Source of the DNA: Sulfurovum sp.
Lineage (GTDB): Bacteria > Campylobacterota > Campylobacteria > Campylobacterales > Sulfurovaceae
Length of the DNA: 45,013 bases
Assembly: GCA_027082955.1 (NCBI GenBank)
Contig: JALWTA010000015.1
Location: forward strand, 1-45,013
Direction: 5' to 3'
Shown: positions 34,304-44,243 of the stretch, one piece after another
Position numbering within the stretch: the first letter of the stretch is position 1
How the letters are laid out: the number at the start of each line of letters is the position of its first letter
Made by a program: the position numbers and the translations under genes
Notes under the pieces: generated by a model
Database searches by the model: none
Told to the model about the DNA's origin: nothing
The model's input: only the letters and a program-made list of their open reading frames with translations

Positions 34304-35185
34304 TCACTGTTTCTTAAAATAGAGCAGCTTTCCAGCGTAGGTATTTTCATGTTTTATGCTGTGTACTTCTCTCTTTCGATCTTGCATCGGTGCACGGGCA
34401 ACCTCTACGGATGCTACCGCTTTGGCGATCTCTGCCAGCGCATTGGCACGTGCAATCTCCATACGGGCCACAGCTGAGGAAATGGCTGCTTTGGCTTTTG
34501 CCTTGGTTTTTTGAAATACCTCTATCTGAGCATTTCTATCTCCTTTGGGCAACTTGGCATCAATACTTCTGCTCATATCAACAAGCGAAACCGCTTTGGC
34601 GATCTCTACCGCTGAAACCACTTTCGCAATCTTCACCGAGGCTCTATTTTTGGCAATGGTCACCGCTGCCTCTTCATCAACATAATGCTTCGGATGCTGT
34701 ACTTTATAAAGCTCGGCATCACCGCTTAGCTTCAAGATGCTCTTTGTCGCTCTGGCTTTCGCCTCTTCTACCTGTGAGACCGCCTTTGCAATCTCAACCA
34801 GTGCAGAGGCTTTTGCCTTTTCTATTTGTGCATCGGAGATACCGGGGATCTGCTTTAAACGTTCAAGGCTGTCCACAACATGCACAATCTTCTTTTTTGC
34901 ATCGATCTTGCTCAACTCTACAACCGCCGTCATCTCTGCAATCTTTGCCACCGAATCAGCTTCAACAATCTGTGCATAGGCACCCTCTCTTTTTTTTGCT
35001 ATCCTGTCCGCTTTTGCAACTTTCTCCTCTGTACGTGACAGCTCCCGCATCATCTCCGCACGTGCTGCTTCTACTCGCTGTAGATGCTGCAATATCTCTG
35101 CTTGCACACTCTCACGCGTCTGATCTGCATGCAGTTGCAATCCTGTACCAAAAGTGATGCCCCAAACCACTATCCACTTTTTCAT
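34304..35185 (-). CDS. Secreted helical protein built of nine-residue repeats
   Basis: The 293-residue product starts with a signal peptide (KKWIVVWGITFGTGLQLHA). The mature part is highly helical, rich in Ala, Lys, Glu and Val. It contains runs of a nine-residue repeat near the consensus (I/V)A(K/R)AVxxVE, for example IAKVVSAVE then IAKAVSLVD, and IAKAVASVE then VARAP. No family is recognised. It could be a periplasmic coiled-coil spacer or adhesin-like protein. AAAGG precedes the ATG. The DUF302-like gene follows 95 bp downstream. Confidence 0.75.
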   Translation of the reverse strand: MKKWIVVWGITFGTGLQLHADQTRESVQAEILQHLQRVEAARAEMMRELSRTEEKVAKADRIAKKREGAYAQIVEADSVAKIAEMTAVVELSKIDAKKKIVHVVDSLERLKQIPGISDAQIEKAKASALVEIAKAVSQVEEAKARATKSILKLSGDAELYKVQHPKHYVDEEAAVTIAKNRASVKIAKVVSAVEIAKAVSLVDMSRSIDAKLPKGDRNAQIEVFQKTKAKAKAAISSAVARMEIARANALAEIAKAVASVEVARAPMQDRKREVHSIKHENTYAGKLLYFKKQ

Positions 35186-35306
35186 AAATAAGCCTTTTAA
35201 TAGATTATTTTTAAATATTATAATGAATTTTATCTATCGCATTGATTAATAGAATTGTAAAGAAGCAAAAAAAGGGGTGTACGTGTAGAAAGGTAATAGA
35301 AGAGGG

Positions 35307-38300
35307 TTACCCCTCCACTGCAAGCATCTCCTCTTTGTAAACCCCCAGTGCCTTTGCCTCTTCGAGGATCTGCTCACTCACTTTGTATTTGCTCTCGATG
35401 ATCACATCGGCAAGTTTGGACTTGATATGCAGCTCCAAAGGACGCTTTCCCGGATGGCGTTCGACCAGACACATCAGCTCTTCAACCGTTTTGGCATCTG
35501 GCATCAGGTTGAGTGCCAAGATGAGCGGCGGCTGCTCGGGCTCTGGGGTGTGTTTTTCTTCTTTTTTGACCTTGACCTTCTCTTTTTTGGCATCTTTGAG
35601 TGACTCGATCTTGAGGATGTTCATACGGGTAAAGTCCCCATCTTTGGTGATCTTGACCTTGAAAGCGATCGGCTTGGTCATATCAAAATCCTCTTCAAGC
35701 TCCTTAAGACGGTTTTCAAAGAGCATCAGCTCGATGTTGCCGTGCAGGTCCATGATGTTGGCGATGCCAAATTTGTTGCCCTTTTTGGAGATCTTCTCCG
35801 TGATATTCTCAATCTTGCCTATGATCAGCGCCTGTGAACCGTCAGCCAGATCGTCTATCTCAGAGCTTAGCGTATAGTTAATACTCTCAAGCGTCTCACG
35901 GTACTTGTCAAGCGGATGCCCGGAGACATAAAAGCCCAGCGACTCCTTCTCCATCTCGAGTATCTCCATAGGCTCATACTCTTCCATCTCTTTGAGCTCC
36001 AGTTTTACCTGTGTCATTTCCGCATCATCGCCCCAGAGCGAACCGAGTGCCTGTTTCTTGGCATCTCCCGCTTTCTTGGCTGTTTCGATGATCTTCTCAA
36101 TTTGCATGAGCATCGCTTTGCGGCTGTAGCCGAAGCTATCCAGCGCCCCTGCTTTGATGAGAGACTCGATGACCTTTTTGTTCACCTTGGTCGAATCGAT
36201 TCGCGAAACAAAATCCGAGAAGTTTTCAAACGGTGCCTTGGCCCGTGCTTCAAGGATGGAATTGATCGCGATATCCCCTGCTCCTTTGATTGCTCCCATA
36301 CCAAACATGACAACCTCGTCACCGTCGATATTGGTCGCTTCAAAGACGAGCCCTGAGCGGTTGATATCCGGCGGGAGGAGTTTGATGCCCATGCGTTTGA
36401 GCTCATCGACATACTTAACCACTTTGTCGGTATTGTTCTTCTCCAGTGTCAAGATCGCCGCCATGAACTCTGTGGGGTAGTAGTACTTCAGATAAGAAGT
36501 ATAGAAAGTAACCATCGCATAGGCTGCTGAGTGGGATTTGTTGAAGCCGTATCCGGCGAACTTCACGATCAGGTCGAAGAGCTCTTCTGCTTTGGCACGG
36601 TCAAACCCTTTTTTCTGCGCCCCATCGGCAAACTCTCCTTTGAGCCTGTCCATCTCCTCCTTGATCTTCTTACCCATCGCACGACGCACCAAGTCCGCCC
36701 CACCAAGGCTGAAGCCACCGATGGTCTGTACGATCTGCATAACCTGCTCCTGATAGACGATAACCCCGTAGGTCGGTTTGAGGATCGGCTCAAGCTCAGG
36801 GAACATATAGGTAATCTCCGCGCGCCCATGCTTACGCTCGACGAAGTCATCGAGCATCCCAGACTCCATAGGCCCCGGACGATAGAGTGCGAGCATCGCG
36901 ATGATATCTTCAAACCCAGAGGGCTTGAGCTTCTTTGCCAGATCCTGCATCCCGGCTGATTCGATCTGGAAGAGTCCGAGTGTCTCACCTGTTGAGATAT
37001 ACTCATAGACCTTGGGATCTTCGATATTCTCTTCAACGAAGTTGATCCGCTTGCCGTGACGTTTTTCGACCAGCTGTAGCGCCTCTTCAATGACGGTCAG
37101 GGTCTTAAGCCCAAGGAAGTCGAACTTAATGAGATCGACATCCTCGACATACTTCCCGCTGTACTGCGTCGCGAGCGTATCAAGCCCTGTGGGTTTAAAA
37201 AGCGGTGTTTTTTGCCAAAGCGGTTCGTTGGAGATCACCACCCCCGCCGCGTGCGTACCGGCATTTCGGTTGAGCCCTTCAAGTGCCAGCGCAAACTCCC
37301 ACACCCGTTTTGCCTGCGGGTCACGCTCCAGCAGTTCTTTGATCTTGGGCTCTTTTTCGTACGAGCTTTTGAGGTCAATCCCCAGTTCATCGGGAATGAG
37401 CTTCGCCATCGCATCGGCTTTGGCGTAAGGCATATCAAGTACCCGTGCAACATCACGGATGACCCCTTTGGCAAGCAACTTACCAAAGGTAATGATCTGC
37501 GCGACGTTCACACGCCCATACTTCTCGACCACATAGTCGATGATCTCCTGACGGCGTGCCTGACAGAAGTCCATATCGATATCGGGCATACTAACACGCT
37601 CAGGGTTGAGAAACCGTTCAAAAAGCAGTCCGTAAGGCATCGGGTCAATGTCAGTGATCTTGAGCGAATAGGCTACCAGCGATCCCGCCGCCGAACCACG
37701 TCCGGGACCTACAGGGATACCCATATCCTTGGCTGCCTTGACAAAGTCCCAGACGATAAGCATATAGCCGGGGAACTTCATGCTGTTGATGATATCAATC
37801 TCCACCTGAAGCCTGTCACGATACTCCTGATGTTTTGCTTCAGGCACGATCTTCAGACGCTCCTGAAGCCCTTTGCGCGCTTCGACAATAAAGAGTGCTT
37901 TGTCATTCTCGAGTGAATACTCTTCGTCGGGTTCCGGTAGCTCCAGCCCAATGTCCGCCGCACGCTGCCTTGCGAACTTGAAGTTTGGCGGTGTAGGGTT
38001 ACCCAGTTTGATCTCAAGGTTACACTTGTCGGCAATCTCCTGCGTTGCTTCGATCGCTTCGGGGATGTCGGCAAAAAGTTTTGCCATCTCTTCAGGTGAT
38101 TTGACATAAAACTCATGCACCGAGTGACGCAGACGGTTGGGGTCGTCATAGAGTTTGTTCATCGCGATACACATAAACGCCTCATGTGCATCGGCATCTT
38201 CGGGGTTGGTGTAGTGGGTGTCATTGGTTGCAACCACTTTGATGCCCGTCTCTTGACTCAGCTGCAATATCTGCTTGTCGATACGGTGCTGATCGCCGAT

Positions 38301-38864
38301 ACCATGCCGCATGATCTCAAGGTAAAAGTCATCCCCAAAGACCTCTTTGTACTTGAGTGCTACCCGTTTGGCTTCCTCGTATCCCTTGGCGCCAAACTTG
38401 ACATTACGCTCAGAGAGGTTCAGATGCCAGTTCACCTCGCCTTGCAGACATGCCGAAGAGCACACCAGCCCCTCTGCATGATCCTTGAGCAGATCCCAGT
38501 TGATACGAGGATAGTAGTAAAACCCCTCAATGTAGGCTTTGGAGGAGAGAAACATAAGGTTTTTGTACCCCGTCTCATTCTTGGCATAGAGACAAAGGTG
38601 AAACCGCTGACGCACCGACTTGTCGCCGAGTTCTGGCTGGTTATGCACATAGGCTTCCATCCCGATGATGGGTTTGATCCCCTCTTTGCGCATGGTGTTG
38701 TAGAAGTCGATGGTACCGAACATATTGCCATGATCGGTCATCGCCACCGAGGTCATCCCCAGCTCCTTGACCTTCTTGGCAAGCGCCTTGATCTTGTTGG
38801 CACCGTCAAGCAGCGAGTACTCGGTGTGGAGGTGGAGGTGGGTAAATTGGGGCTTATCAGACAT
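35307..38864 (-). CDS. dnaE: DNA polymerase III alpha subunit
   Basis: DnaE is the replicative polymerase. From ATG 38864 the product has 1185 residues; an 11-residue upstream extension lacks a ribosome site. The N-terminal PHP domain starts FTHLHLHTEYSLLDGA. The polymerase active site has PDIDMDFCQARR near residue 430, and GPGRGSAAGSLVAY precedes it. The C-terminal part has the helix-hairpin-helix and OB-fold region (ALIIGKIENI). It begins 26 bp after the toxin-like gene on the same strand, so the three genes may share a transcript. Confidence 0.97.
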   Translation of the reverse strand: MSDKPQFTHLHLHTEYSLLDGANKIKALAKKVKELGMTSVAMTDHGNMFGTIDFYNTMRKEGIKPIIGMEAYVHNQPELGDKSVRQRFHLCLYAKNETGYKNLMFLSSKAYIEGFYYYPRINWDLLKDHAEGLVCSSACLQGEVNWHLNLSERNVKFGAKGYEEAKRVALKYKEVFGDDFYLEIMRHGIGDQHRIDKQILQLSQETGIKVVATNDTHYTNPEDADAHEAFMCIAMNKLYDDPNRLRHSVHEFYVKSPEEMAKLFADIPEAIEATQEIADKCNLEIKLGNPTPPNFKFARQRAADIGLELPEPDEEYSLENDKALFIVEARKGLQERLKIVPEAKHQEYRDRLQVEIDIINSMKFPGYMLIVWDFVKAAKDMGIPVGPGRGSAAGSLVAYSLKITDIDPMPYGLLFERFLNPERVSMPDIDMDFCQARRQEIIDYVVEKYGRVNVAQIITFGKLLAKGVIRDVARVLDMPYAKADAMAKLIPDELGIDLKSSYEKEPKIKELLERDPQAKRVWEFALALEGLNRNAGTHAAGVVISNEPLWQKTPLFKPTGLDTLATQYSGKYVEDVDLIKFDFLGLKTLTVIEEALQLVEKRHGKRINFVEENIEDPKVYEYISTGETLGLFQIESAGMQDLAKKLKPSGFEDIIAMLALYRPGPMESGMLDDFVERKHGRAEITYMFPELEPILKPTYGVIVYQEQVMQIVQTIGGFSLGGADLVRRAMGKKIKEEMDRLKGEFADGAQKKGFDRAKAEELFDLIVKFAGYGFNKSHSAAYAMVTFYTSYLKYYYPTEFMAAILTLEKNNTDKVVKYVDELKRMGIKLLPPDINRSGLVFEATNIDGDEVVMFGMGAIKGAGDIAINSILEARAKAPFENFSDFVSRIDSTKVNKKVIESLIKAGALDSFGYSRKAMLMQIEKIIETAKKAGDAKKQALGSLWGDDAEMTQVKLELKEMEEYEPMEILEMEKESLGFYVSGHPLDKYRETLESINYTLSSEIDDLADGSQALIIGKIENITEKISKKGNKFGIANIMDLHGNIELMLFENRLKELEEDFDMTKPIAFKVKITKDGDFTRMNILKIESLKDAKKEKVKVKKEEKHTPEPEQPPLILALNLMPDAKTVEELMCLVERHPGKRPLELHIKSKLADVIIESKYKVSEQILEEAKALGVYKEEMLAVEG

Positions 38865-38890
38865 TTGAGAACCTTTTTGAAAATCTTTTT

Positions 38891-39175
38891 CTAACAATCT
38901 TTGGTGAGACGATCATATTTTTGATGATCCATGATATCTTGGAAATAGGCAATATCACCACGCATACTTATCAAAATACGAAATCCGTCATCGCCGAGTA
39001 CACGTATTGATCTTTTATGCTTATCTCTTCTGCACACAATCTTTTTGAGTGCAAGCTTTGGGTGGTGCGGGTCAGATTGAAACAGCATTTCTGTCTCTTC
39101 GATTTTATGCACACTTATACGTTTGGCAACTTTCTTTTTGCTGCGTTCGTATTTGGCATCAAATTCAACTTGCAT
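38891..39175 (-). CDS. RelE/ParE-superfamily toxin-like protein
   Basis: The 94-residue basic protein has a C-terminal pattern like RelE-type mRNA interferases: HHPKLALKKI, then SIRVLGDDGFRILISM, then IAYFQDIMDHQKYDRL. These correspond to the spaced HP-L-K, R-V...FRI and D-H..YDR elements of that fold. The N-terminus is not typical. It overlaps the preceding gene by 11 bp, as toxins often do with their antitoxins. The resemblance is by eye only; a small unrelated protein is possible. Confidence 0.5.
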   Translation of the reverse strand: MQVEFDAKYERSKKKVAKRISVHKIEETEMLFQSDPHHPKLALKKIVCRRDKHKRSIRVLGDDGFRILISMRGDIAYFQDIMDHQKYDRLTKDC

Positions 39176-39527
39176 GACGATGCTCTAAGATAAGATCACC
39201 GATTTCCATATCTAGTTTAGCCATTTCGGTCAATAAGGAGTCGATCATAACCCGCGTAGACTCGTCACTTGTCTTTTCAAATATCTTTTCAACCACGTCA
39301 TAGTTATCATCCAGCGCAAACTGCAATGCTCTGAGTTTTTCTTCATTGTAGTTGAGATCATCTAAGATATCACGAAAACCGCTGACCATCATCAAAGCGA
39401 TCTTTATGGCATCTTTTATTTCATCGAGAGAGGCTGCATCGTGTCTCTTTTCATACTCATTAAGAGGAAGCACTATAGTCTGCTGCATATACTCAGCATC
39501 CAACACGGGAATGTACGGCACACTCAT
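39165..39527 (-). CDS. Putative antitoxin partner of the RelE-like protein
   Basis: This is an acidic, helical protein of 120 residues with a strong AGAGGAG site five bases before ATG. TIVLPLNEYEKRHDA near residues 17-31 resembles the IVLPxxEYE start of several type II antitoxins. No ribbon-helix-helix or helix-turn-helix is obvious. The 11-bp overlap with the next gene and the acidic/basic pairing suggest a toxin-antitoxin operon. It has no other recognised family. Confidence 0.45.
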   Translation of the reverse strand: MSVPYIPVLDAEYMQQTIVLPLNEYEKRHDAASLDEIKDAIKIALMMVSGFRDILDDLNYNEEKLRALQFALDDNYDVVEKIFEKTSDESTRVMIDSLLTEMAKLDMEIGDLILEHRHAS

Positions 39528-39645
39528 TTTGTCTCCTCTTTTGATGGTTTCTTGCTATTATAACATAAGTTTGTCACCTGCCGCTCAGATGTACGACACG
39601 TGCCTTGCAGTACTATATTTGACTACTCATTCTTTTAGGCAAAAA

Positions 39646-39695
39646 GCTTTTCGCAAGAAAAGCATACCGACACTCTTCACTCTTCGTTCTTCACT
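39646..39695. repeat. Dispersed element copy 2: hairpin plus ACTCTTC heptamers
   Basis: The same structure as at 1245-1305: GCTTTTC (39646-39652), loop GCAA, GAAAAGC (39657-39663), ATACCGAC, then ACTCTTC twice and GTTCTTC. Loop bases differ (GCAA here, ATGA in copy 1) while the stem is kept. It lies in the 238-bp gap downstream of hsdR, which shows no gene. Confidence 0.75.
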
Positions 39696-39765
39696 GTGGC
39701 AAAGCCACTATGTTTCTAATTTTACTTGAATATAGCAAAGCAAAGATGAAAAGAGGTTGAAAAAT

Positions 39766-42700
39766 TTATAACGTTCCACCCACCTCTTTAAACTTCTCCA
39801 CAAACGCCGCTATCTTCTCAAATACACTCTGCTTCTTTGTCAAATACTGCGGATTGAGCGGGCTCATTTTGGGGAGTATCTCATTGAGTTCGGTGCCGTT
39901 TTCGCTGGCGTATTGGCGTTTGAGAGATCGGAGGATGTAGCGTTTGGCTGCCTCTTTGTTGAGTTGCTCCTCTTCGATGAGTGCTTCTGCCTCTTGACGC
40001 TGCTTCTCCTGTGCAAAAGTAAAGAAGGCATCGATGATCCCAGCTTTGTCATCGATCGTGTCAAGATCGGTTTCGTTGATGAAGTCTACGATAAGGCTCT
40101 CTTTGGCACGATGCCCAAGGCTGGCACGAATCATACGGCGCACTTCGTCGATCAAAGCTTCTTTATCTTTTTTCTTTCTATTCTGTTCAAAAATAAGCTC
40201 AAGGATATAGTCGAGGTTGATCTCCTGCGATTTGAGCAAATCTACCTCAAAGACCACATCGTTCCAGTCGATGCTAGATGCCTCTTGCTCTTTGCCCTCT
40301 CTTTCTCTGCGTATCCATTCGCGGATGTCGTTGTAGGTCGAGCGGTAGTCTTGCTCCACTCGTGGAGGCAGCACCTCGATCTGTCGCAGTTTCTCAACTT
40401 CTTCATCACTAAGGTAGTGCTCCGCTTTGAAACGCTCCATCGCCTCAGCATCTTCAGTGTCGATGCTTTGTAAATCCCGCAACGCTTCGAACTCATCATA
40501 GTTTTGCAAGATATTTTCGAGTCTCAGATACTCACCGAAGAGTTTGACAAACGCTTTTTTATCGCTCTCTCTTTCGATCGCCGCAGGATCAGGGAACCGC
40601 TCTTTGAGCTCGGCGACCACCTCCAAGTATCCAAGCCGTGCCTCTCCACTCTCCTGATCTTCAAATCCACCCATATACTCCTCATAACTCTTCTCGAGCA
40701 CTACATTAGCGGTGTTTTTGTCGCCAAAGAGGGTGATAGCATCAATCGTCGCCTTCTCCAGATCGCGGAAGGTGACGATATTTCCGAAGGTCTTGGTAGC
40801 GTCATAGATGCGGTTGGTACGCGAATACGCCTGTATCAGCCCATGGTAGCGGAGGTTTTTGTCCACAAAGAGGGTGTTGAGCCTCGGTGCATCAAAGCCT
40901 GTGAGGAACATCCCCACCACGATGAGCAGGTCGATCTCGCCCTCTTTGACCCGCTTGGAGATGTCGCGGTAGTAGTTTTGAAACGCCTTGCTATCGACAG
41001 CGTAGTTGGTCTTGAACATCGCGTTGTAGTCGTCGATGGCTGCCGAGAGGAACTCTTTGGCACTGCTGTTCATCGCCGAGACTTCAAAGCTCTCATCGGG
41101 TATCTCACCAATGGCATCTTGTGCTTCATTGGGAGCGAAAGAGAAGATCGTAGCGACCTTAAGCGGTCTCTCCCTCCCTTTCTGTAGCTCTCTGAACGCT
41201 TCGTAGTAGCGTTTGGCGGCATCGACACTGCTAACGGCAAACATCGCGTTAAACCCTTTGGCACCTGCCTGCAGGCGATGTGTCTTTTGCGGATAGTGTG
41301 TCAAGATATACTGCGTGATCTCCCGGATACGCTCGGGGTGAAGGAGGGCTTCTTTGGTCTCTAAGCTACTAAGCTTCTTCTCATCGAGCTCCCTCTCCAT
41401 CGCCTGAAACTTCGGGCGTACATCGTTGTAGTCCACTTTGAACTTGAGCACCTTCTCATCCCGGATCGCATCGGTAATGACATAGCTGTGCAGCTGTCGC
41501 CCAAAGACACTCGCCGTCGTCTCAGCCCCGAGTGCATTCTCAGGAAAGATCGGCGTACCGGTAAAGCCAAATTGGTAATACTTCTTAAACTTCTTTTTAA
41601 GGTTCTTCTGTGCCTCGCCAAACTGAGAGCGGTGTGCCTCATCGAAGATAAAGACCACCTGTTTATCGTAGATCTCAAGGTCACTCTCACTCTTCATCAG
41701 GTTGTTGAGCTTCTGAATGGTGGTAACGATGATCCTGTTGTCCTCTTTGGCGATGTTGCGTTTGAGTCCTGCGGTGCTCTCCGAGCCGTTCACACTCTCA
41801 GGCGAAAAACGCTGATACTCTTTCATCGTCTGATAATCAAGGTCTTTTCTATCCACAACAAAAAAGACTTTGTCGATAAATTCAAGCTCTGTTGCCAGTC
41901 GTGCCGCCTTGAAGCTCGTGAGCGTCTTGCCCGATCCGGTAGTGTGCCAGATGTAGCCGCCACTCTCGGGTCGGCTCCACTTTTTGGACTCAAAAGAGCT
42001 TTTGATCTTCCACAAAATACGCTCCGTCGCAGCGATCTGATAGGGACGCATAATCAGCAGTGTATCGTTCACATCAAAAACACTATATTTACTCAACACC
42101 TCCAGCAAAGTACGCTTCTGAAAGAAGGTAGCCGTAAAGCCTTCGAGGTCTTTGATACGTGTATTGTCGGCTAACGCCCAGTTCATCGTAAAATCAAAGC
42201 TGTTTTTCTCCCGCTTTACAGTATTGGCGAAGTAGCGGGTATCGGTACCGTTGGAGATGACAAAGATCTGAATATACTTAAAGAGTGAACTCTCGGCGTT
42301 AAAGCTCTCTTTGGAGTAGCGGTGTACCTGATTGAACGCCTCTTTGATCGCCACACCTCGCTTCTTGAGCTCCACATGCACCAGCGGTAGACCATTGACG
42401 AGGATCGTCACATCGTAGCGGTTGGCATGCGTACCCGTCTGCTCAAACTGCCGGATCACCTGTACACGGTTTCGGGCGATGTTTTTCTTGTCCAGCAGGT
42501 AGATATTTTGGATATGCCCATCATCAAAGACAAAGTCGTAGATGTAGTCATCGTGTATCTTACGGGTCTTCTCGACGATACTATCGCCCGGCTTGTCGAG
42601 ATACTCCTCCACAAACCGCTGCCACTCACCATCGCTAAAGGTCACACTGTTAAGAGATTGCAACTGCTCACGCAGATTGGAGAGCAGTTGCTCAGGGCTC

Positions 42701-42867
42701 TTGATGTCAGGACGATAGTCATACCCCTGAGCTTGCAGATCGCGCACCAGCTCCCGCTCGAGGTTCTCCTCACTCTGATACGACTCATTGACCCGATCGG
42801 GCTGTTTATAGCGATCGAGGATGATGAAGTTTTTGGACTCGGCGATGGGTTTGTTATATTCAAGCAT
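39766..42867 (-). CDS. hsdR: Type I restriction enzyme HsdR subunit
   Basis: HsdR translocates and cuts foreign DNA as part of the R2M2S complex. The 1033-residue protein is full length. It has an N-terminal PD-(D/E)xK nuclease with HVELKKRG near residue 165, Walker A HTTGSGKT near 308, the DEAH box IFDEAHRSQ near 405, and helicase motif VI-like [14 protein letters not shown]-terminal helical region follows. It starts at ATG with GAGGGGG upstream. It is separated from hsdS by two small genes and a 138-bp gap that may hold its own promoter. Confidence 0.96.
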   Translation of the reverse strand: MLEYNKPIAESKNFIILDRYKQPDRVNESYQSEENLERELVRDLQAQGYDYRPDIKSPEQLLSNLREQLQSLNSVTFSDGEWQRFVEEYLDKPGDSIVEKTRKIHDDYIYDFVFDDGHIQNIYLLDKKNIARNRVQVIRQFEQTGTHANRYDVTILVNGLPLVHVELKKRGVAIKEAFNQVHRYSKESFNAESSLFKYIQIFVISNGTDTRYFANTVKREKNSFDFTMNWALADNTRIKDLEGFTATFFQKRTLLEVLSKYSVFDVNDTLLIMRPYQIAATERILWKIKSSFESKKWSRPESGGYIWHTTGSGKTLTSFKAARLATELEFIDKVFFVVDRKDLDYQTMKEYQRFSPESVNGSESTAGLKRNIAKEDNRIIVTTIQKLNNLMKSESDLEIYDKQVVFIFDEAHRSQFGEAQKNLKKKFKKYYQFGFTGTPIFPENALGAETTASVFGRQLHSYVITDAIRDEKVLKFKVDYNDVRPKFQAMERELDEKKLSSLETKEALLHPERIREITQYILTHYPQKTHRLQAGAKGFNAMFAVSSVDAAKRYYEAFRELQKGRERPLKVATIFSFAPNEAQDAIGEIPDESFEVSAMNSSAKEFLSAAIDDYNAMFKTNYAVDSKAFQNYYRDISKRVKEGEIDLLIVVGMFLTGFDAPRLNTLFVDKNLRYHGLIQAYSRTNRIYDATKTFGNIVTFRDLEKATIDAITLFGDKNTANVVLEKSYEEYMGGFEDQESGEARLGYLEVVAELKERFPDPAAIERESDKKAFVKLFGEYLRLENILQNYDEFEALRDLQSIDTEDAEAMERFKAEHYLSDEEVEKLRQIEVLPPRVEQDYRSTYNDIREWIRREREGKEQEASSIDWNDVVFEVDLLKSQEINLDYILELIFEQNRKKKDKEALIDEVRRMIRASLGHRAKESLIVDFINETDLDTIDDKAGIIDAFFTFAQEKQRQEAEALIEEEQLNKEAAKRYILRSLKRQYASENGTELNEILPKMSPLNPQYLTKKQSVFEKIAAFVEKFKEVGGTL

Positions 42868-42900
42868 AGAAGACCCCCTCTAAATACTTATATCTTTTTG

Positions 42901-42949
42901 ATGGTAGTTTAAGGTATATTTTGGGATAATAGCACCGCTCAACTACCAT
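42901..42949. promoter_or_regulatory. 9-bp inverted repeat around a candidate hsdR promoter
   Basis: ATGGTAGTT (42901-42909) and AACTACCAT (42941-42949) are perfect inverted copies. Between them lies a minus-strand -10-like TATTAT (42926-42931) facing hsdR, 58 bp from its start. It could be a paired operator or a transcript hairpin. Confidence 0.4.
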
Positions 42950-43005
42950 TGAGTAGTCAGAGGTGACCGCCAATCGTCCGGTCCACAATAGGCGATCCAA
43001 TCTTT

Positions 43006-43554
43006 CTAAAACCATTCACATCCCCTTAAATCAGCATTTGTTTTCCCAATATAAGCTTTATAATACTTTTGAAAATCATCTCTTTTTCTTTGGTGGGTAA
43101 TATAAAAACTTGTCACCAAAAAAGAACTGCTTTTGCCAAGTTTTTGCAATATAACCACAAAATCCTCATCTTCTACCCACAAATATAGTCTTATCGGCTT
43201 TTTACCCTTTGTCTCTTTTCTGTAGAAAAGTTTTACATTTTGTGCTATCGAAGCATTATCGATAATGGGCTTAATCCAATGGATGCGTTTTGCACGGTCA
43301 AAATCCAGAAGCCGCTCTTTGTTCGCTACGATACGATTACCCTCTTTTTTGTAATGGGTTTGTGTCCGCGTAGTCAAGTGCCAAAAGCTAAGCTCTTTGC
43401 CATCCTCTTTTTTATGGCTCTGCGGATCAATGCGTATGGTGTCGTTTAAAAAAGTTTTATTGGCTATAAAGTCATCATAAAATATATCATACAACACATC
43501 AAAAAATTTTACAGCATCAATGCTGTCTAAATCTAGCGGAGCCTCAAGCATCAT
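43006..43554 (-). CDS. Possible phage-type barnase/RelE-like nuclease in the RM locus
   Basis: ATG 43554 overlaps the stop of the DUF3800 gene as ATGA, with GGAG six bases upstream, so it is preferred over an ATG 12 bases earlier. The product has about 182 residues. The C-terminal half has AKRIHWIKPIID, then IRLYLWVEDEDFVVILQKLG, then SFLVTSFYITHQRKRDDFQKYY. This is a strand pattern with conserved basic and Trp positions like the barnase/EndoU/colicin-type nuclease domains found on phages (PBECR families). The match is from memory and tentative. The N-terminal half is unrecognised. Confidence 0.5.
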   Translation of the reverse strand: MMLEAPLDLDSIDAVKFFDVLYDIFYDDFIANKTFLNDTIRIDPQSHKKEDGKELSFWHLTTRTQTHYKKEGNRIVANKERLLDFDRAKRIHWIKPIIDNASIAQNVKLFYRKETKGKKPIRLYLWVEDEDFVVILQKLGKSSSFLVTSFYITHQRKRDDFQKYYKAYIGKTNADLRGCEWF

Positions 43555-44243
43555 TGCAAACTCCATCTAAATATGTTAAATTTCCTCTCCCACGGTTTTG
43601 TTTGCTTAATAGAACAATAAGAGTCGCACGAGGCTCTGATTTTAGCATCGAGATATTCAACAATTCTATTTTTAATGGCACTCTCTTTAGGTATATCGGC
43701 TCTATTTGCATATCCTATCGCACCCACAAAGAGATCGCAAAGCTGAATCAATTGCGATTCGTGCGAATGAATAATTGTAAACTCGCTTTGTTCATACCCT
43801 TTTTTTGATAAAATCTCTTTGAGCTTTTTAACCCTCTCTCCCCCTAAAGTATCTTTATAGTCAAAGTAAATCTTAAAATTATTTTCAACATCCATCATAT
43901 CCCTAAGCGTATAGTAGTAAACCACATAATAAAACTCGTTATGGTCTCTGTCATACCGTTCATGCCGTGCGTTTGTCTTGTTCATAACCAAAGTAGCTTT
44001 AAATTCCATATTCTCATTTTCAAAAAAATAATCGATTAGCTCCTTATAAAAATCCCACTGTTTTGCAATGAGTTTTGTCCATTTTATCTCTGTATGATAG
44101 TTGTATTTATGGCGAAGGTATTTGATATGTTTCTTTGCCTGCAAAAGATACGCTTCGTCTATCTTTAAAGCACCGTTTACCATAATATCCGAAGTATCAT
44201 GAAGCATATAGTTGCTCTCATCGCAAAATATTTTATACACCAT
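43551..44243 (-). CDS. DUF3800-domain protein
   Basis: The 230-residue product begins MVYKIFCDESNYM, the typical (F/I)xDES start of DUF3800 proteins. It has a central WTKLIAKQWDFYKELIDYF and an acidic DYKDTLGG, and ends with the conserved QLIQLCDLFVGAIGYA. The scattered Asp/Glu residues suggest a metal-dependent nuclease-like site, but function is not established. ATG 44243 is seven bases after AGGAG and lies inside the hsdS 3' end. The next gene starts in its stop codon. Confidence 0.75.
   Translation of the reverse strand: MVYKIFCDESNYMLHDTSDIMVNGALKIDEAYLLQAKKHIKYLRHKYNYHTEIKWTKLIAKQWDFYKELIDYFFENENMEFKATLVMNKTNARHERYDRDHNEFYYVVYYYTLRDMMDVENNFKIYFDYKDTLGGERVKKLKEILSKKGYEQSEFTIIHSHESQLIQLCDLFVGAIGYANRADIPKESAIKNRIVEYLDAKIRASCDSYCSIKQTKPWERKFNIFRWSLQ

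Noticed and set aside
38115-38894. 259-residue open frame opposite dnaE
   Set aside because: It is a shadow of the PHP and early polymerase region; the dnaE frame carries the conserved motifs.
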